Positions 31,801 to 39,819 of a stretch of DNA of 64,000 nt are shown here, in pieces. Under the pieces are notes generated by a model that had not been told where the DNA came from, searched no databases, and saw only the letters and a list, made by a program, of their open reading frames with translations. Source of the DNA: Streptococcus vicugnae (GTDB taxonomy: Bacteria; Bacillota; Bacilli; Lactobacillales; Streptococcaceae). Position numbers and translations under genes: made by a program. The stretch covers positions 310,001 through 374,000 of the forward strand of contig NZ_JAEMHW010000002.1 of the NCBI RefSeq assembly GCF_016461705.1. Direction: 5' to 3'. Position 1 is the stretch's first letter, and the number at the start of each line of letters is the position of its first letter.

Positions 31801-32000
31801 CTTATTTCAAGACCTAAAACAGGATGCAAACCATTTTCTTTAGCTTTTGTAATAAAATGAAAGGCGGCATAGAGATTATCTTTGTCCATAATCCCAATGG
31901 TCTGGTAGCCTAATGCTTTGGCTTCTTTGACATAGCCCTCTAAGTCAATTAAACTATCCATAAAAGAATAGACTGATTTGGTATCTAATTGGGCAAACAT
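28893..32000 (-). CDS. dnaE: DNA polymerase III alpha subunit, DnaE
   Basis: A 1035-residue polymerase. The N-terminal PHP domain begins FAQLDTKSVYSFMDS with the shortened metal motif seen in DnaE. The palm has GMGRGSAAGSLVSYALDITGIDPV and the catalytic PDIDIDLPDVYR (paired aspartates). The C-terminal OB/tRNA-anti domain includes AFLNVTDTQKKFDVTLFPEVF. In Firmicutes DnaE extends primers and PolC does bulk synthesis; the missing exonuclease fits. It is transcribed on its own, divergent from the GntR operon. Confidence 0.95.
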   Translation of the reverse strand: MFAQLDTKSVYSFMDSLIDLEGYVKEAKALGYQTIGIMDKDNLYAAFHFITKAKENGLHPVLGLEISLNIQDNFALSMYLIARDTIGYKNLMKVSSRQMTSGIQLEDLKDYLSGLAVIVPYFDGVEALSLPFDYFIGVDIHAEEKAYDKPLIPLHTVRYFNTEEVETLHMLHAIRDNISLKDASPAPQGQHLMACDILTQAFQQKFPQALDNLEKLVSSIHYEFNSELKLPRFNRQKPAQEELVELTEAGLKAKNLWLPEYQERLSKELSVIHKMGFDDYFLIVWDLLRFGRSRGYYMGMGRGSAAGSLVSYALDITGIDPVKNNLLFERFLNEERYSMPDIDIDLPDVYRSEFLHYVRNRYGSLHSAQIVTFSTFGAKQAIRDVFKRFGAPEHELTNITKKIGFKDNLTSVYEKNLAFRQIINAKIEYQKAFAIAKRIEGNPRQTSIHAAGVVMSDDNLTEHIPLKAGEDMMITQYDAQAVEANGLLKMDFLGLRNLTFVQRMQEKVAKDYGINIDIKSIDLEDQKTLALFAAGKTKGIFQFEQPGAINLLKRIKPQKFEDIVATTSLNRPGASDYTENFIKRRFGQEAVDLIDPLVAPILAPTYGIMLYQEQVMQIAQVYAGFTLGKADLLRRAMSKKKAEDMQKMESEFLKGAQELGRPIETAKDLFSRMAKFAGYGFNRSHAFAYSALAFQLAYFKAHYPAVFYDVMLNYSSADYITDAMESEFRIKKIDINTVPYNDKISDGQIYLGLKNLRALSRDLCYWIIDNRPFSSIEDFLTKLPENYQKKELITPLVEIGAFDSFEKNRRKIIENLESLFIFVNELGSLFAENSYSWIDVEDFPNAEKYRQEQGLLGVGISPHPLLEIGKKSSVAFTALADLHENTEATILIELSQIRVIRTKTKGEQMAFLNVTDTQKKFDVTLFPEVFARYKEMLQEGRFYYLTGKIQNRNNRLQMILNYVQEASSERLWLLLPNHLHDAQVSDILSEYPGNIPVILHYQDSKQTLQSQRHLVKKDSELLQALKPYTVKTIYQ

Positions 32001-32105
32001 AAAAAGCTCTCCTTTCTTTTTTGATATACTTCTTCATCTATTATACACTAAAATGAAAGCTCATTTCGATTTAAAGCAAAATAAGAGGACTTAACGATTG
32101 ATTCC

Positions 32106-32146
32106 TTGACATTTCAAACTTATTTCTGTACCATTTATTTAGTACA
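32106..32146 (+). promoter_or_regulatory. promoter and likely YtrA-type operator of the GntR-ABC operon
   Basis: TTGACA (32106-32111), a 17-base spacer and TACCAT (32129-32134). An inverted repeat TGTAC...GTACA (32127-32146) overlaps the -10 box, the normal place for an autorepressor to act. YtrA-type GntR regulators bind such short inverted repeats. Confidence 0.55.
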
Positions 32147-32209
32147 AGACTTCTTCTAATTAATACAACATAAGACTTCTTTAAATTTTTAATAGAAAGG
32201 GGTTATCGT

Positions 32210-32578
32210 ATGTCCTGGAAATTTGATGAAAAATCACCTATTTACGTCCAAATTGCACAACATATTAAAATGCAAATCATCAGCCAAGAGATAAAAAGCG
32301 GTGACCAACTCCCAACCGTTCGCGAATTAGCCGAAGAAGCCGGTGTCAATCCCAACACTATGCAACGTGCTTTTTCAGAATTAGAACGTGAAGGCATGGT
32401 CTATTCTCAACGAACATCTGGACGTTTTGTTACAGACGATACTGATTTAATCATGCAAAAACGTCGCGAAGTTGCCGAGGCTGAACTTCAATCATTCGTT
32501 TGCAACATGCAAAAAATAGGATTTGAAATCGACGATATTGTGACAACACTAGAATCGTATATTAAGGAGAAAAAATAG
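32210..32578 (+). CDS. GntR-family regulator, YtrA subfamily
   Basis: A 122-residue repressor. The winged helix-turn-helix (SPIYVQIAQHIKMQIISQEIKSGDQLPTVRELAEEAGVNPNTMQRAFSELEREGMV) fills the first 70 residues; the short C-terminal tail (residues 85-122) matches the YtrA subfamily, which has only two extra helices for dimers. These proteins usually repress their own operon with an ABC transporter. The next gene starts one base after its stop. The operator is likely the repeat overlapping the promoter. Confidence 0.9.
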   Translation: MSWKFDEKSPIYVQIAQHIKMQIISQEIKSGDQLPTVRELAEEAGVNPNTMQRAFSELEREGMVYSQRTSGRFVTDDTDLIMQKRREVAEAELQSFVCNMQKIGFEIDDIVTTLESYIKEKK

Positions 32579-32579
32579 G

Positions 32580-33278
32580 ATGAGTCAATTACTCCAACTA
32601 CATCACGTTACCAAAAAATACAAAAAACATGTAGCTGTTGATGATGTGACGCTTTGCTTACCTGCCGGAAAAATTATTGGATTACTTGGTCCAAACGGTA
32701 GCGGGAAAACAACACTTATAAAACTAATCAATGGGCTTCTTCACCCAACAACTGGAGAAATCGTTATTGATGGCTATCGTCCGTCAATCGACACTAAAAA
32801 AATCATTTCATATCTCCCAGATACCTCTTATCTCAGAGAAGATATGAAAATCAAGGATGCACTCACTTTTTTCGAAGATTTTTATGAAGACTTTTCACGT
32901 GAAAAAGCTGAACACCTTTTAAATGATTTAAATCTTAATCCTGATGATATTCTCAAAAATCTATCAAAAGGTAACAAAGAAAAAGTGCAATTAATTTTAG
33001 TTATGAGTCGACAAGCCAAACTCTACGTCCTTGATGAGCCAATCGGTGGCGTTGACCCAGCTGCACGTGACTACATTTTACGCACAATCATCAACAATTA
33101 CTGTGAGGATGCTTCTGTCATTATTTCAACGCATCTAATCTCAGAAATCGAACCAATTCTTGATGAAATCATTTTCCTTAAAGACGGAAAAATTATTTTA
33201 CAAGGAAATACGGATGATATTCGTGAAGAGCACGGTCAATCCATTGATTCACTCTTCCGTGAGACTTATAAAGCTTAG
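32580..33278 (+). CDS. ABC transporter ATP-binding protein
   Basis: A 232-residue ATPase: Walker A GPNGSGKTT (residues 38-46), Q-like SYLPDTSYL, ABC signature LSKGNKEKVQ, Walker B LYVLDEPIGG and an H-loop ISTHLISE. With the partner permease it makes a typical YtrB/YtrA-type exporter for antimicrobial peptides or cell-envelope stress, or an unknown substrate. It overlaps nothing and lies ten bases before the permease gene. Substrate cannot be told from sequence. Confidence 0.92.
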   Translation: MSQLLQLHHVTKKYKKHVAVDDVTLCLPAGKIIGLLGPNGSGKTTLIKLINGLLHPTTGEIVIDGYRPSIDTKKIISYLPDTSYLREDMKIKDALTFFEDFYEDFSREKAEHLLNDLNLNPDDILKNLSKGNKEKVQLILVMSRQAKLYVLDEPIGGVDPAARDYILRTIINNYCEDASVIISTHLISEIEPILDEIIFLKDGKIILQGNTDDIREEHGQSIDSLFRETYKA

Positions 33279-33287
33279 GGAGGAATT

Positions 33288-34055
33288 ATGTTTTCGAAAC
33301 TTTTAAAATACGAACTTAAATCAGTTGGAAAATGGTATTTTGCACTTAATGCTTCGATTATCGCCATCTCATTTTTCCTTGGCTTTAGCATTAGATCACT
33401 GACAGAATACGCTGAAAATCATTCTGACATTAGTGCTCATAACTTTGCACAGCTATTTCCAATTCTTTTAGCAATTATTTTTGGTGTTCTAGTAGCAGGT
33501 GCTTGGATTGCTACTTGGGTTATCATCGTCCGTCGTTTTTACAAAAATCTTTTCGGACGCGAAGGTTACTTGACCCTAACCTTGCCGGTATCAACACACC
33601 AAATTATCTTATCAAAACTTATTGCATCATTGATTTGGATTGCCTTTAATACTTTAGTTGTGGCATTTGGTATTACACTACTTGTCTTGCCAGTATCAGG
33701 AATCGGTCACTTCTTAGCCTTTCTTCCACAAATTGGAAAAATGCTAACGCTTAAAAGCTGGTTGATTTTATTACTCGCACTAATTGTTTCAACCTTATCT
33801 GGTACATTAATGGTTTATCTTGCCATTACAATTGGACAATTATTTACCAACCGACGCGCTCTTATGGCCTTCATCATTTACTTTGGTTTAAACATTGCAG
33901 TGATTACCATTTCTGAACTAACAGGTGGCAATCTAACTCATAATGGTATCAGTAGCGAGTATCTAACCTTCACTACCATAGAATCGCTCATCGAAGGTAT
34001 CATCTTCTACTTTGCTACTCATTACCTCTTGAAAAACAAAATTAATATTCAATAG
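33288..34055 (+). CDS. ABC transporter permease
   Basis: A 255-residue integral membrane protein with six predicted helices (for example residues 18-36, 55-75, 105-130, 150-175, 185-210, 225-245). The start MFSKLLKYELKSVGKWYFALN and RRFYKNLFGREGYLTLTLPVS resemble the ABC-2 permease family, which carries a conserved KNLFG(R/D)EGYLTLTLPV pattern. Works with the preceding ATPase. A strong terminator follows it. Confidence 0.88.
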   Translation: MFSKLLKYELKSVGKWYFALNASIIAISFFLGFSIRSLTEYAENHSDISAHNFAQLFPILLAIIFGVLVAGAWIATWVIIVRRFYKNLFGREGYLTLTLPVSTHQIILSKLIASLIWIAFNTLVVAFGITLLVLPVSGIGHFLAFLPQIGKMLTLKSWLILLLALIVSTLSGTLMVYLAITIGQLFTNRRALMAFIIYFGLNIAVITISELTGGNLTHNGISSEYLTFTTIESLIEGIIFYFATHYLLKNKINIQ

Positions 34056-34064
34056 TATTAAAAA

Positions 34065-34088
34065 AACCACCAGAATCTGGTGGTTTTT
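34065..34088 (+). terminator. terminator of the GntR-ABC operon
   Basis: AACCACCAG-AAT-CTGGTGGTT followed by TTT, a nine-pair stem right behind the permease stop codon. Confidence 0.85.
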
Positions 34089-34198
34089 GTGTTTCCTTTT
34101 GGGTCTCCCAAAAAGGCAAAACTAGGGAAAGCAAAAAAATAAAAAACGTTGATATATCAACGTTTTGCGTAACTTTGCTAAACTATAAAAAGCTTTGA

Positions 34199-34546
34199 TG
34201 GAGCCGGTGGGAGTCGAACCCACGTCCAAACACCTGCCAATACATTCGTCTACAACCATAGGTTATGTCTTTTATTTAACTTAAGCTCGATACATAACTC
34301 AAACCTAGATTAAGCGAGCCTATTAATCTCTTTTTAACTAGCTAGGCAATAGTTAAACGTAGCTTGCTAATCAATGAAACCTCTAGCAAAACACAAGCAA
34401 TTCTGTAGAGATCACGCGAGCTGGTTTTTAGGCAGCTACAGCGTAAGAATTTGTATTTTTTGCAGTTATATTTAACTGGCATTTTTACATCTGCCGATGA
34501 GTCGCAGAATGTACCTCATAATGCCTGTCGAATCCGTAACGACCCC
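34199..34546 (-). ncRNA. ssrA: transfer-messenger RNA (tmRNA)
   Basis: A 348-base RNA starting GGGGTCGTTACGGATTCGACAGGCAT and ending CGGCTCCA, with the T arm GTGGG-TTCGACT-CCCAC near the 3' end. The tag reading frame GCA AAA AAT ACA AAT TCT TAC GCT GTA GCT GCC TAA encodes AKNTNSYAVAA, a typical streptococcal tag. It rescues stalled ribosomes with SmpB. CCA is encoded. The palindrome AACGTTGATATATCAACGTT near 34145-34165 likely terminates it. Confidence 0.97.
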
Positions 34547-34627
34547 AGAAATTATAAAGTAGTCAAAAGCTACGTTTGTTATTATAGCAAATAATGTTTA
34601 AAATAGCAAAAAAGAAATTCTTATGAT

Positions 34628-35254
34628 ATGATAAGAGTTATGAAAATGAAGATGTTTGACCATTATGCCTTTTGGCAGCGACTAATTAAGTTTCTAGGAA
34701 TTCTAGCCTTAATAGGAACTTTTGTACTAGTCATCTGGTTCTACCATTTAGGAATATTAAACGATAGCAATGCACTCAAGGATTTTGTTAATGAACATAG
34801 CATTTGTGGACCGCTAGTTTTTATCTTTGTGCAAATTTTCCAAGTCGTTTTCCCAGTTATTCCAGGTGGCGTCACAACAGTTGCAGGGTTTTTAATTTTT
34901 GATCCGATACTTGCCTTCTTTTATAACTACTTTGGCATTGTCATTGGTAGTATCATACTATTTATCCTTGTTAGGCTATACGGACGTAAGTTTATCTTAC
35001 TGTTTATTGACGAAGAGACCTTCTATAAATACGAAGCTAAACTTGATACCCAAAATTACGAAAACTTCTTCATTATCTGTATGTTATCACCAATTTCCCC
35101 AGCCGATGTCGTTGTTATGATAACAGGATTATCCAGAATTTCATTAAAACGTTTCACGTTCATTATCCTATTAGCTAAGCCGATTTCAATTATTTCTTAT
35201 AGTTATATCTGGATTTTTGGAGGAAACATTCTAAAATTGATATTACAACACTAA
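34628..35254 (+). CDS. TVP38/TMEM64-type membrane protein (VTT/DedA family)
   Basis: A 208-residue membrane protein with about five helices: residues 17-40, 60-85, 95-120, 150-165 and 185-205. The family signature GGVTTVAGFLIFDPILAFFYN and the C-terminal SPISPADVVVMITGLSRISLKRF mark the VTT domain, related to DedA. Such proteins act in membrane lipid or undecaprenyl transport. The start could also be the ATG at 34640; neither has a good ribosome site. A terminator AGCTTGAGC-CTT-GCTCAGCT follows directly. Confidence 0.85.
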   Translation: MIRVMKMKMFDHYAFWQRLIKFLGILALIGTFVLVIWFYHLGILNDSNALKDFVNEHSICGPLVFIFVQIFQVVFPVIPGGVTTVAGFLIFDPILAFFYNYFGIVIGSIILFILVRLYGRKFILLFIDEETFYKYEAKLDTQNYENFFIICMLSPISPADVVVMITGLSRISLKRFTFIILLAKPISIISYSYIWIFGGNILKLILQH

Positions 35255-35281
35255 GCTTGAGCCTTGCTCAGCTTTTTCTTA
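35253..35281 (+). terminator. terminator behind the VTT-domain gene
   Basis: AGCTTGAGC-CTT-GCTCAGCT hairpin followed by TTTTTC right after the stop codon, before the lrgAB promoter region. Confidence 0.65.
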
Positions 35282-35317
35282 TTGATTTCTGACTGTAATT
35301 TTTTCAAAAAAATTTCA

Positions 35318-35331
35318 TGTAAACATTTTCA
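35318..35331 (+). promoter_or_regulatory. candidate cre (CcpA) site upstream of lrgAB
   Basis: TGTAAACATTTTCA matches 13 of 14 positions of the catabolite-response consensus TGWAANCGNTNWCA; the G of CG is an A. It lies about 55 bases before the lrgA start. Streptococcal lrgAB is known to be controlled by carbon catabolite control. Confidence 0.45.
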
Positions 35332-35384
35332 CAGTATTGAAAATTTCTTACATAGTAGTAGACTTATAACGAAGGAGTTTACTA

Positions 35385-35765
35385 ATGAAGTTATACGTTC
35401 AATTTATGATTATTCTCATCTTTTCATTTATTGGGGAGGCGATTTCTAATTTACTCAATTTACCTGTTCCTGGTAGCATTATTGGGTTAGTGCTACTTTT
35501 TCTTGCCCTGGAATTCAAAGTCATTCGTCTGAGGCATATTGACGTGGTCGGAAATTTCTTGCTCAATAATATGACCATTCTCTTTTTACCTGCAGCTGTC
35601 GGAATCATGGATAGATTCAATGACATCAAAGATTATTTACTTCCTATCACCATTATTATTCTAGTAGCCATCTTCTTAAATGTCGCTACCATTGGTTTTG
35701 TTGTTCAATTCATCAAAACACGATTTGAAGGTGACTACGTTGATAAAGGAGGTCATCATGACTGA
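35385..35765 (+). CDS. lrgA: LrgA antiholin-like protein
   Basis: A 126-residue CidA/LrgA-family membrane protein: four helices with the family pattern GEAISNLLNLPVPGSIIGLVLLFLALEF and NNMTILFLPAAVGIMD. LrgA and LrgB oppose murein hydrolase activity and in streptococci form a pyruvate uptake system. The start ATG is preceded by GAAGGAGTTTACTA. Four bases of its last codons overlap lrgB. No lytSR genes are in the window. Confidence 0.93.
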   Translation: MKLYVQFMIILIFSFIGEAISNLLNLPVPGSIIGLVLLFLALEFKVIRLRHIDVVGNFLLNNMTILFLPAAVGIMDRFNDIKDYLLPITIIILVAIFLNVATIGFVVQFIKTRFEGDYVDKGGHHD

Positions 35766-36453
35766 TATTCTTACTAACCCTATCTTTGGTATCATGCTAT
35801 CAATCCTAGCATACCTTATGGGCATGCTAATTTATAGACGCTTTCCACACCCTATTACTACACCTTTACTCTTAGCAACCTTTTTTATTATTCTCTTTTT
35901 GAAGGTTACTAAAATTTCATATCATGATTATTATATTGGCGGAAGCTATCTTAACACACTGATTGTCCCTTCAACTGTAGCACTTGGAATTCCACTTTAT
36001 CGTTCATTCCACTTGATGAAACATCACATCAGAAGTATCTTAACTGGGATTCTTGCTGCTTGTATCGTTAACACAACGTTTACCGCATTTGTCGCAAAAA
36101 CTTTTGGTATCAAATATTTCTTAGCTATTTCATTATTCCCTAAATCAGTAACAACCGCTATGGCTGTAGGCATTACTGAAAAAATGGGTGGAATCACAAC
36201 CGTAACACTTGTTGTCGTTGTCATTACTGGAATTTTAACCAGTGTTCTTGGACCAGTTTTTTTAAAACTCTTAAAAATCGAAGATCCAGTTGCTATCGGG
36301 CTTAGTCTCGGAGGAACAGGACACGCTATTGGTACTGGAACTGCTCTAAAATATGGACTAGTCGAAGGTGCTATGGGAGGTCTTGCAATTGGCATTACCG
36401 GAATCACTTACGTCATTATCAGTCCAATCGTTGCGCAAATCATTTTGAAATAA
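35758..36453 (+). CDS. lrgB: LrgB membrane protein
   Basis: A 231-residue protein from the ATG at 35758 (AAAGGAGGTCATC upstream), which overlaps lrgA; the longer frame upstream is inside lrgA. LrgB family with six or more membrane helices, GGSYLNTLIVPSTVALGIPLYR, FPKSVTTAMAVGITEKMGGI and GTGHAIGTGTALKYGLVEGAMGGLAIG. Partner of LrgA. The family's G-rich C-terminal motif is intact. Confidence 0.95.
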   Translation: MTDILTNPIFGIMLSILAYLMGMLIYRRFPHPITTPLLLATFFIILFLKVTKISYHDYYIGGSYLNTLIVPSTVALGIPLYRSFHLMKHHIRSILTGILAACIVNTTFTAFVAKTFGIKYFLAISLFPKSVTTAMAVGITEKMGGITTVTLVVVVITGILTSVLGPVFLKLLKIEDPVAIGLSLGGTGHAIGTGTALKYGLVEGAMGGLAIGITGITYVIISPIVAQIILK

Positions 36454-36460
36454 TCAACAT

Positions 36461-36502
36461 ACTCAAAAAACCTGTAACATTTGATTGTACAGGCTTTTTG
36501 AG
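36461..36502. terminator. bidirectional terminator behind lrgB
   Basis: ACTCAAAAAACCTGTA...TGTACAGGCTTTTTGAGT, a long near-perfect stem 8 bases after the lrgB stop. Confidence 0.8.
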
Positions 36503-36608
36503 TAGCAATATTATGCTATAAGCAGGCTACATAAGCGTTTAACAAAGATTTAAGCAAAGTGTTCACGAAGGTTAAAAACAAGTCCTATATGGACCATTCA
36601 GAGATAAC

Positions 36609-36635
36609 AAAAAGAAGCCATTAAGGCTTCTTTTT
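36609..36635 (-). terminator. terminator of tRNA-Arg
   Basis: AAAAGAAGCC-ATTA-GGCTTCTTTTT on the plus strand; on the minus strand it ends with TTTTTGTTATC downstream of tRNA-Arg. Confidence 0.65.
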
Positions 36636-36649
36636 AATGGATAACATAG

Positions 36650-36721
36650 TCCACTCTAGGGGAATCGAACCCTTATTTCAAGAACCGGAATCTTGCGTGA
36701 TATCCATTACACTAAGAGTGG
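36650..36721 (-). tRNA. tRNA-Arg (CCG)
   Basis: 72 bases: acceptor CCACTCT/AGAGTGG, D arm GTGTAATGGATATCAC, anticodon stem-loop CAAGA-TTCCGGT-TCTTG (anticodon CCG), T arm AAGGG-TTCGATT-CCCCT with one A-C mismatch. Host tRNA between lrgB and rpsA. Confidence 0.93.
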
Positions 36722-36755
36722 CAACTACTATATTATACCACATCGAAGTAAAAAG

Positions 36756-36780
36756 AAAAGACTTACAAAGTAAGTCTTTT
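36756..36780 (-). terminator. terminator of rpsA
   Basis: AAAAGACTTAC-TTT-GTAAGTCTTTT on the minus strand, directly behind the rpsA stop, followed by CTTTTT. Confidence 0.8.
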
Positions 36781-36792
36781 TCTCATTTATAA

Positions 36793-37989
36793 TTACAATT
36801 CAATATCGCCAAACAAGTCAGCCATTGAGAATCCAGTTTGAGTTTCTGGAAGTTCGTAATCACGTTTAGCTTCACGTTTTGGACGACGTGGACGTGATTG
36901 ACGTTTTTCTTCGTTTTCAGCTTGTGCTGGACGTTCTTCAAGAGCTTTGATTGAAAGTGATACACGTTCTGCAGCAGCGTTAACATCAAGAACTTTAACT
37001 TTAACTTCTTGACCTACTGAAAGAACATCTTTTGGATTTTCAACACGTTTGTGTGAAATTTGTGAAATGTGAACAAGTCCATCGATACCAGGCAATACTT
37101 CAACGAAAGCACCGAAGTCAGTCAAACGTTTAACTTTACCATCAACAACATCACCAGCAGCAAGTTTTTGTTCTACACCGTCCCATGGTCCAGGTGTTGT
37201 AGCTTTAAGTGAAAGTGATACACGACCTGCTTCTTCGTCGATTGAAAGAACTTTAACTTCAACTTCTTCACCAACTGAAACAACTGATTTAGGTGAAACG
37301 TTACGTTCGTGAGACAATTCAGTCACGTGAACAAGTCCGTCAACACCACCAAGGTCGATGAAAGCACCGAAGCTTGTCAAGCGAGCAACTTTACCTTTAA
37401 CGATTGCGCCTTCTTCAAGTTTAGAGAAGACTTCTTTACGAGCTGCAGCAGCTTTTTCTTCAACTACTTCACGACGTGAAAGAATGAAGCGGTTTTCAGC
37501 TGGAACAACTTCTTTGATTTTAGCTTCAAATTCTTGACCAACAAATTTTTCAGTGTTACGTACAAAACGTGTATCGATCATTGAAGCTGGGATGAATCCA
37601 CGAAGTCCTTCAAATTCAACTGAAAGACCACCTTTAACAGCGCGTGTACCTTTAACAGTAACAACTTCGCCTTCGCGACCAACAAGTTTATCCCAAGCTT
37701 TGCGAGCTTCCAAGCGTTTTTTAGAGACAAGGAAAGTAACTGTATCAGTATCTTTACCTACAACTTGACGAAGAACAAGTACTTCAACTGTGTCGCCAGT
37801 TTTAACGAAATCGTTAATATCAGCATTGCGATCGTTAGTCAATTCACGAAGTGTAAGAACACCTTCAACACCTGTTCCTTCGATAACAACGTTTGCTTGA
37901 TCATTATCAACAGTTAAAACTTCCGCAGTGACAACATCACCAGGGTTTACTTCGCTAACACTGTTTAGCAAATCTTCAAATTCATTCAT
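36793..37989 (-). CDS. rpsA: 30S ribosomal protein S1 (four-domain form)
   Basis: A 398-residue protein with four S1 (OB) domains, each showing the G-x-V-x-x-(L/I)-x-x-F/Y-G-(A/V)-F pattern, for example [25 protein letters not shown] and [26 protein letters not shown]. Low G+C Gram-positives carry this shorter S1, which aids some mRNAs. A basic stretch ([22 protein letters not shown]) near the end gives RNA affinity. Monocistronic between tRNA-Arg and tRNA-Gln. Confidence 0.95.
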   Translation of the reverse strand: MNEFEDLLNSVSEVNPGDVVTAEVLTVDNDQANVVIEGTGVEGVLTLRELTNDRNADINDFVKTGDTVEVLVLRQVVGKDTDTVTFLVSKKRLEARKAWDKLVGREGEVVTVKGTRAVKGGLSVEFEGLRGFIPASMIDTRFVRNTEKFVGQEFEAKIKEVVPAENRFILSRREVVEEKAAAARKEVFSKLEEGAIVKGKVARLTSFGAFIDLGGVDGLVHVTELSHERNVSPKSVVSVGEEVEVKVLSIDEEAGRVSLSLKATTPGPWDGVEQKLAAGDVVDGKVKRLTDFGAFVEVLPGIDGLVHISQISHKRVENPKDVLSVGQEVKVKVLDVNAAAERVSLSIKALEERPAQAENEEKRQSRPRRPKREAKRDYELPETQTGFSMADLFGDIEL

Positions 37990-38116
37990 TCTAAAAAATC
38001 CTCCAACAAAAGCTAGCTTAAGCTAGCTTTTGACAACAATAATATTTCTCAAGGTAACCCGCAACGACAACAACTTTTATCTTTGACGGTGTCAAGCCGA
38101 AACTCGATACCTTTGA

Positions 38117-38188
38117 CTGGGGTAGCTGGATTCGAACCAACGCATGAGGGAGTCAAAGTCCCTTGCCTTACCGCTTGGCTATACCCCA
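38117..38188 (-). tRNA. tRNA-Gln (UUG)
   Basis: 72 bases: acceptor TGGGGTA/TACCCCA, anticodon loop ACTTTGAC with UUG, T arm GTTGG-TTCGAAT-CCAGC. Lies beside tRNA-Tyr on the same strand. Confidence 0.95.
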
Positions 38189-38230
38189 AAAACAATGTTC
38201 AATTACTTTCTAAAATTTTCATTTCAAAAA

Positions 38231-38311
38231 TGGAAGGGGAGGGATTCGAACCCCCGAACCCGAAGGAGCGGATTTACAGTCCGCCGCGTTTAGCCTCTTC
38301 GCTACCCTTCC
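38231..38311 (-). tRNA. tRNA-Tyr (GUA)
   Basis: 81 bases, class II: acceptor GGAAGGG/CCCTTCC, anticodon arm CGGACTGTAAATCCG with GUA, a long variable arm CTCCTTCGGGTTCG, T arm CGGGGG-TTCGAAT-CCCTC region. Host tRNA. Confidence 0.95.
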
Positions 38312-38372
38312 GTTACGACAAAAACTATTCTAGCATAGTTTTTGTTCTCTGACAAGTACTTTTCGCTATTTT

Positions 38373-38603
38373 TTAGCGATTTAGGTTGTAATTTTCAATA
38401 ATACTTTCAATTGCTTGCTCTAAAGTTTTGAAAAGTGCTTCCACTTCTCCACTTTTGACAACAGCAAATTTGTTATCTAGTTCAGCAATTTCACCAATGA
38501 CTTTTTTTCCAGCAGTCAAATTGTAGCCATCGACATTGGCATTATTGATAGCAACTTTGGCGTCAGCAAGTTGAATTTCGATTTTTTTATCTTTTTTGCT
38601 CAT
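38373..38603 (-). CDS. DUF2969 protein
   Basis: A 76-residue protein: MSKKDKKIEIQLADAKVAINN, then DGYNLTAGKKVIGEIAELDNKFAVV and FKTLEQAIESIIENYNL. The DUF2969 family is a streptococcal/lactobacillar small protein, probably a short beta-sheet with a C-terminal helix. It sits behind ilvE in the same strand, a conserved arrangement. Function unknown. Confidence 0.8.
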   Translation of the reverse strand: MSKKDKKIEIQLADAKVAINNANVDGYNLTAGKKVIGEIAELDNKFAVVKSGEVEALFKTLEQAIESIIENYNLNR

Positions 38604-38669
38604 TTTTCCACCTCACGCTATTCATTTTACCGAAAAACAAAAAAGCTTGCAAGAGCAAGCTTTAAAATA

Positions 38670-39692
38670 TTAGTCAACTTTATAAATCCAGCCTTCTGGA
38701 GCTTCAATGTCACCAAATTGGATGCCGACAAGTTCGTCATACAATTTGCGTGTCACAGGACCAACTTCTGTTTCGCTATAGAAGACATGGAAATCATCAC
38801 CGTGTTGAACACCACCAATTGGGGAAATAACAGCCGCAGTACCACAGGCACCTGCTTCAACGAATTTATCCAATTCATCAAGTTTAACATCGCCTTGGAT
38901 AGCTTTCATGCCAAAACGGTGTTCTGCCAAGTAAAGAAGTGAATATTTTGTAATAGATGGCAAGATAGATGGACTAAGTGGTGTGATAAATTCGTTATCC
39001 GCTGTAATACCAAAGAAGTTTGCAGAACCCACTTCTTCGATTTTAGTGTGAGTAGCTGGATCAAGATAAATAACGTCTGAAAATTTGCGGTCATGCGCCA
39101 TTTTACCTGGAAGGAGACTTGAAGCATAGTTACCACCAACTTTTGCAGCTCCTGTACCATGTGGAGCAGCACGATCATATTCGTCTTGAATCAAGAAGTT
39201 TGTTGGTGCCACCCCCCCTTTGAAGTAATTTCCAACAGGCATTGCAAAGATTGTGAAAATGTACTCGTCAGCAGGATGAACCCCAATAATGTCGCCAACA
39301 CCAATTAAAAGAGGACGTAGATAAAGTGTAGCACCTGTACCATATGGTGGCACAAATTCTTCATTGGCACGAACAACTTGTTTTGCAGCATCAATGAATT
39401 TTTCTGTTGGCACTTGTGGCATAAGGAGACGATCTGCTGTGCGTTGCAAACGTTCTGCATTCATATTTGGACGGAACAATTGAACTGAACCATCTTTTGT
39501 GCGGTATGCTTTCAAACCTTCAAAGGCTTGTTGACCATAATGCAAAGCTGGAGAGGATTCTGAAATGTGAAGCATTGAATCTTCAGTTAATTTTCCTTCA
39601 TCCCATTTTCCGTCTTTGTAATATGAAATATAACGAAATGGTAATTTACGATAGGCAAAGCCTAGATTTTCCCAGTCTAAATCTACTGTCAT
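38670..39692 (-). CDS. ilvE: branched-chain amino acid aminotransferase
   Basis: A 340-residue class IV PLP enzyme of the class II (eukaryote-like) BCAT type. It moves amino groups between glutamate and leucine, isoleucine or valine. Motifs: SSPALHYGQQAFEGLKAYR, the phosphate-binding RAAPHGTGAAKVGGNYASSLL with the PLP-binding lysine, and EEVGSANFFGI. The C-terminus has VEAGACGTAAVISPIGG. It precedes the DUF2969 gene and follows parC; length is usual (about 340). Confidence 0.95.
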   Translation of the reverse strand: MTVDLDWENLGFAYRKLPFRYISYYKDGKWDEGKLTEDSMLHISESSPALHYGQQAFEGLKAYRTKDGSVQLFRPNMNAERLQRTADRLLMPQVPTEKFIDAAKQVVRANEEFVPPYGTGATLYLRPLLIGVGDIIGVHPADEYIFTIFAMPVGNYFKGGVAPTNFLIQDEYDRAAPHGTGAAKVGGNYASSLLPGKMAHDRKFSDVIYLDPATHTKIEEVGSANFFGITADNEFITPLSPSILPSITKYSLLYLAEHRFGMKAIQGDVKLDELDKFVEAGACGTAAVISPIGGVQHGDDFHVFYSETEVGPVTRKLYDELVGIQFGDIEAPEGWIYKVD

Positions 39693-39819
39693 AACTATTC
39701 CTCTTTCTTTGTTTTTATCCTATTGTACGCTTTTTAAATCTTTTTTCAAGTACTTTTTCATAAAATTCTGAAAATTTGTTCAAAAAAATAAATCGGAGAA
39801 AAACTCCGACTTATTATCG

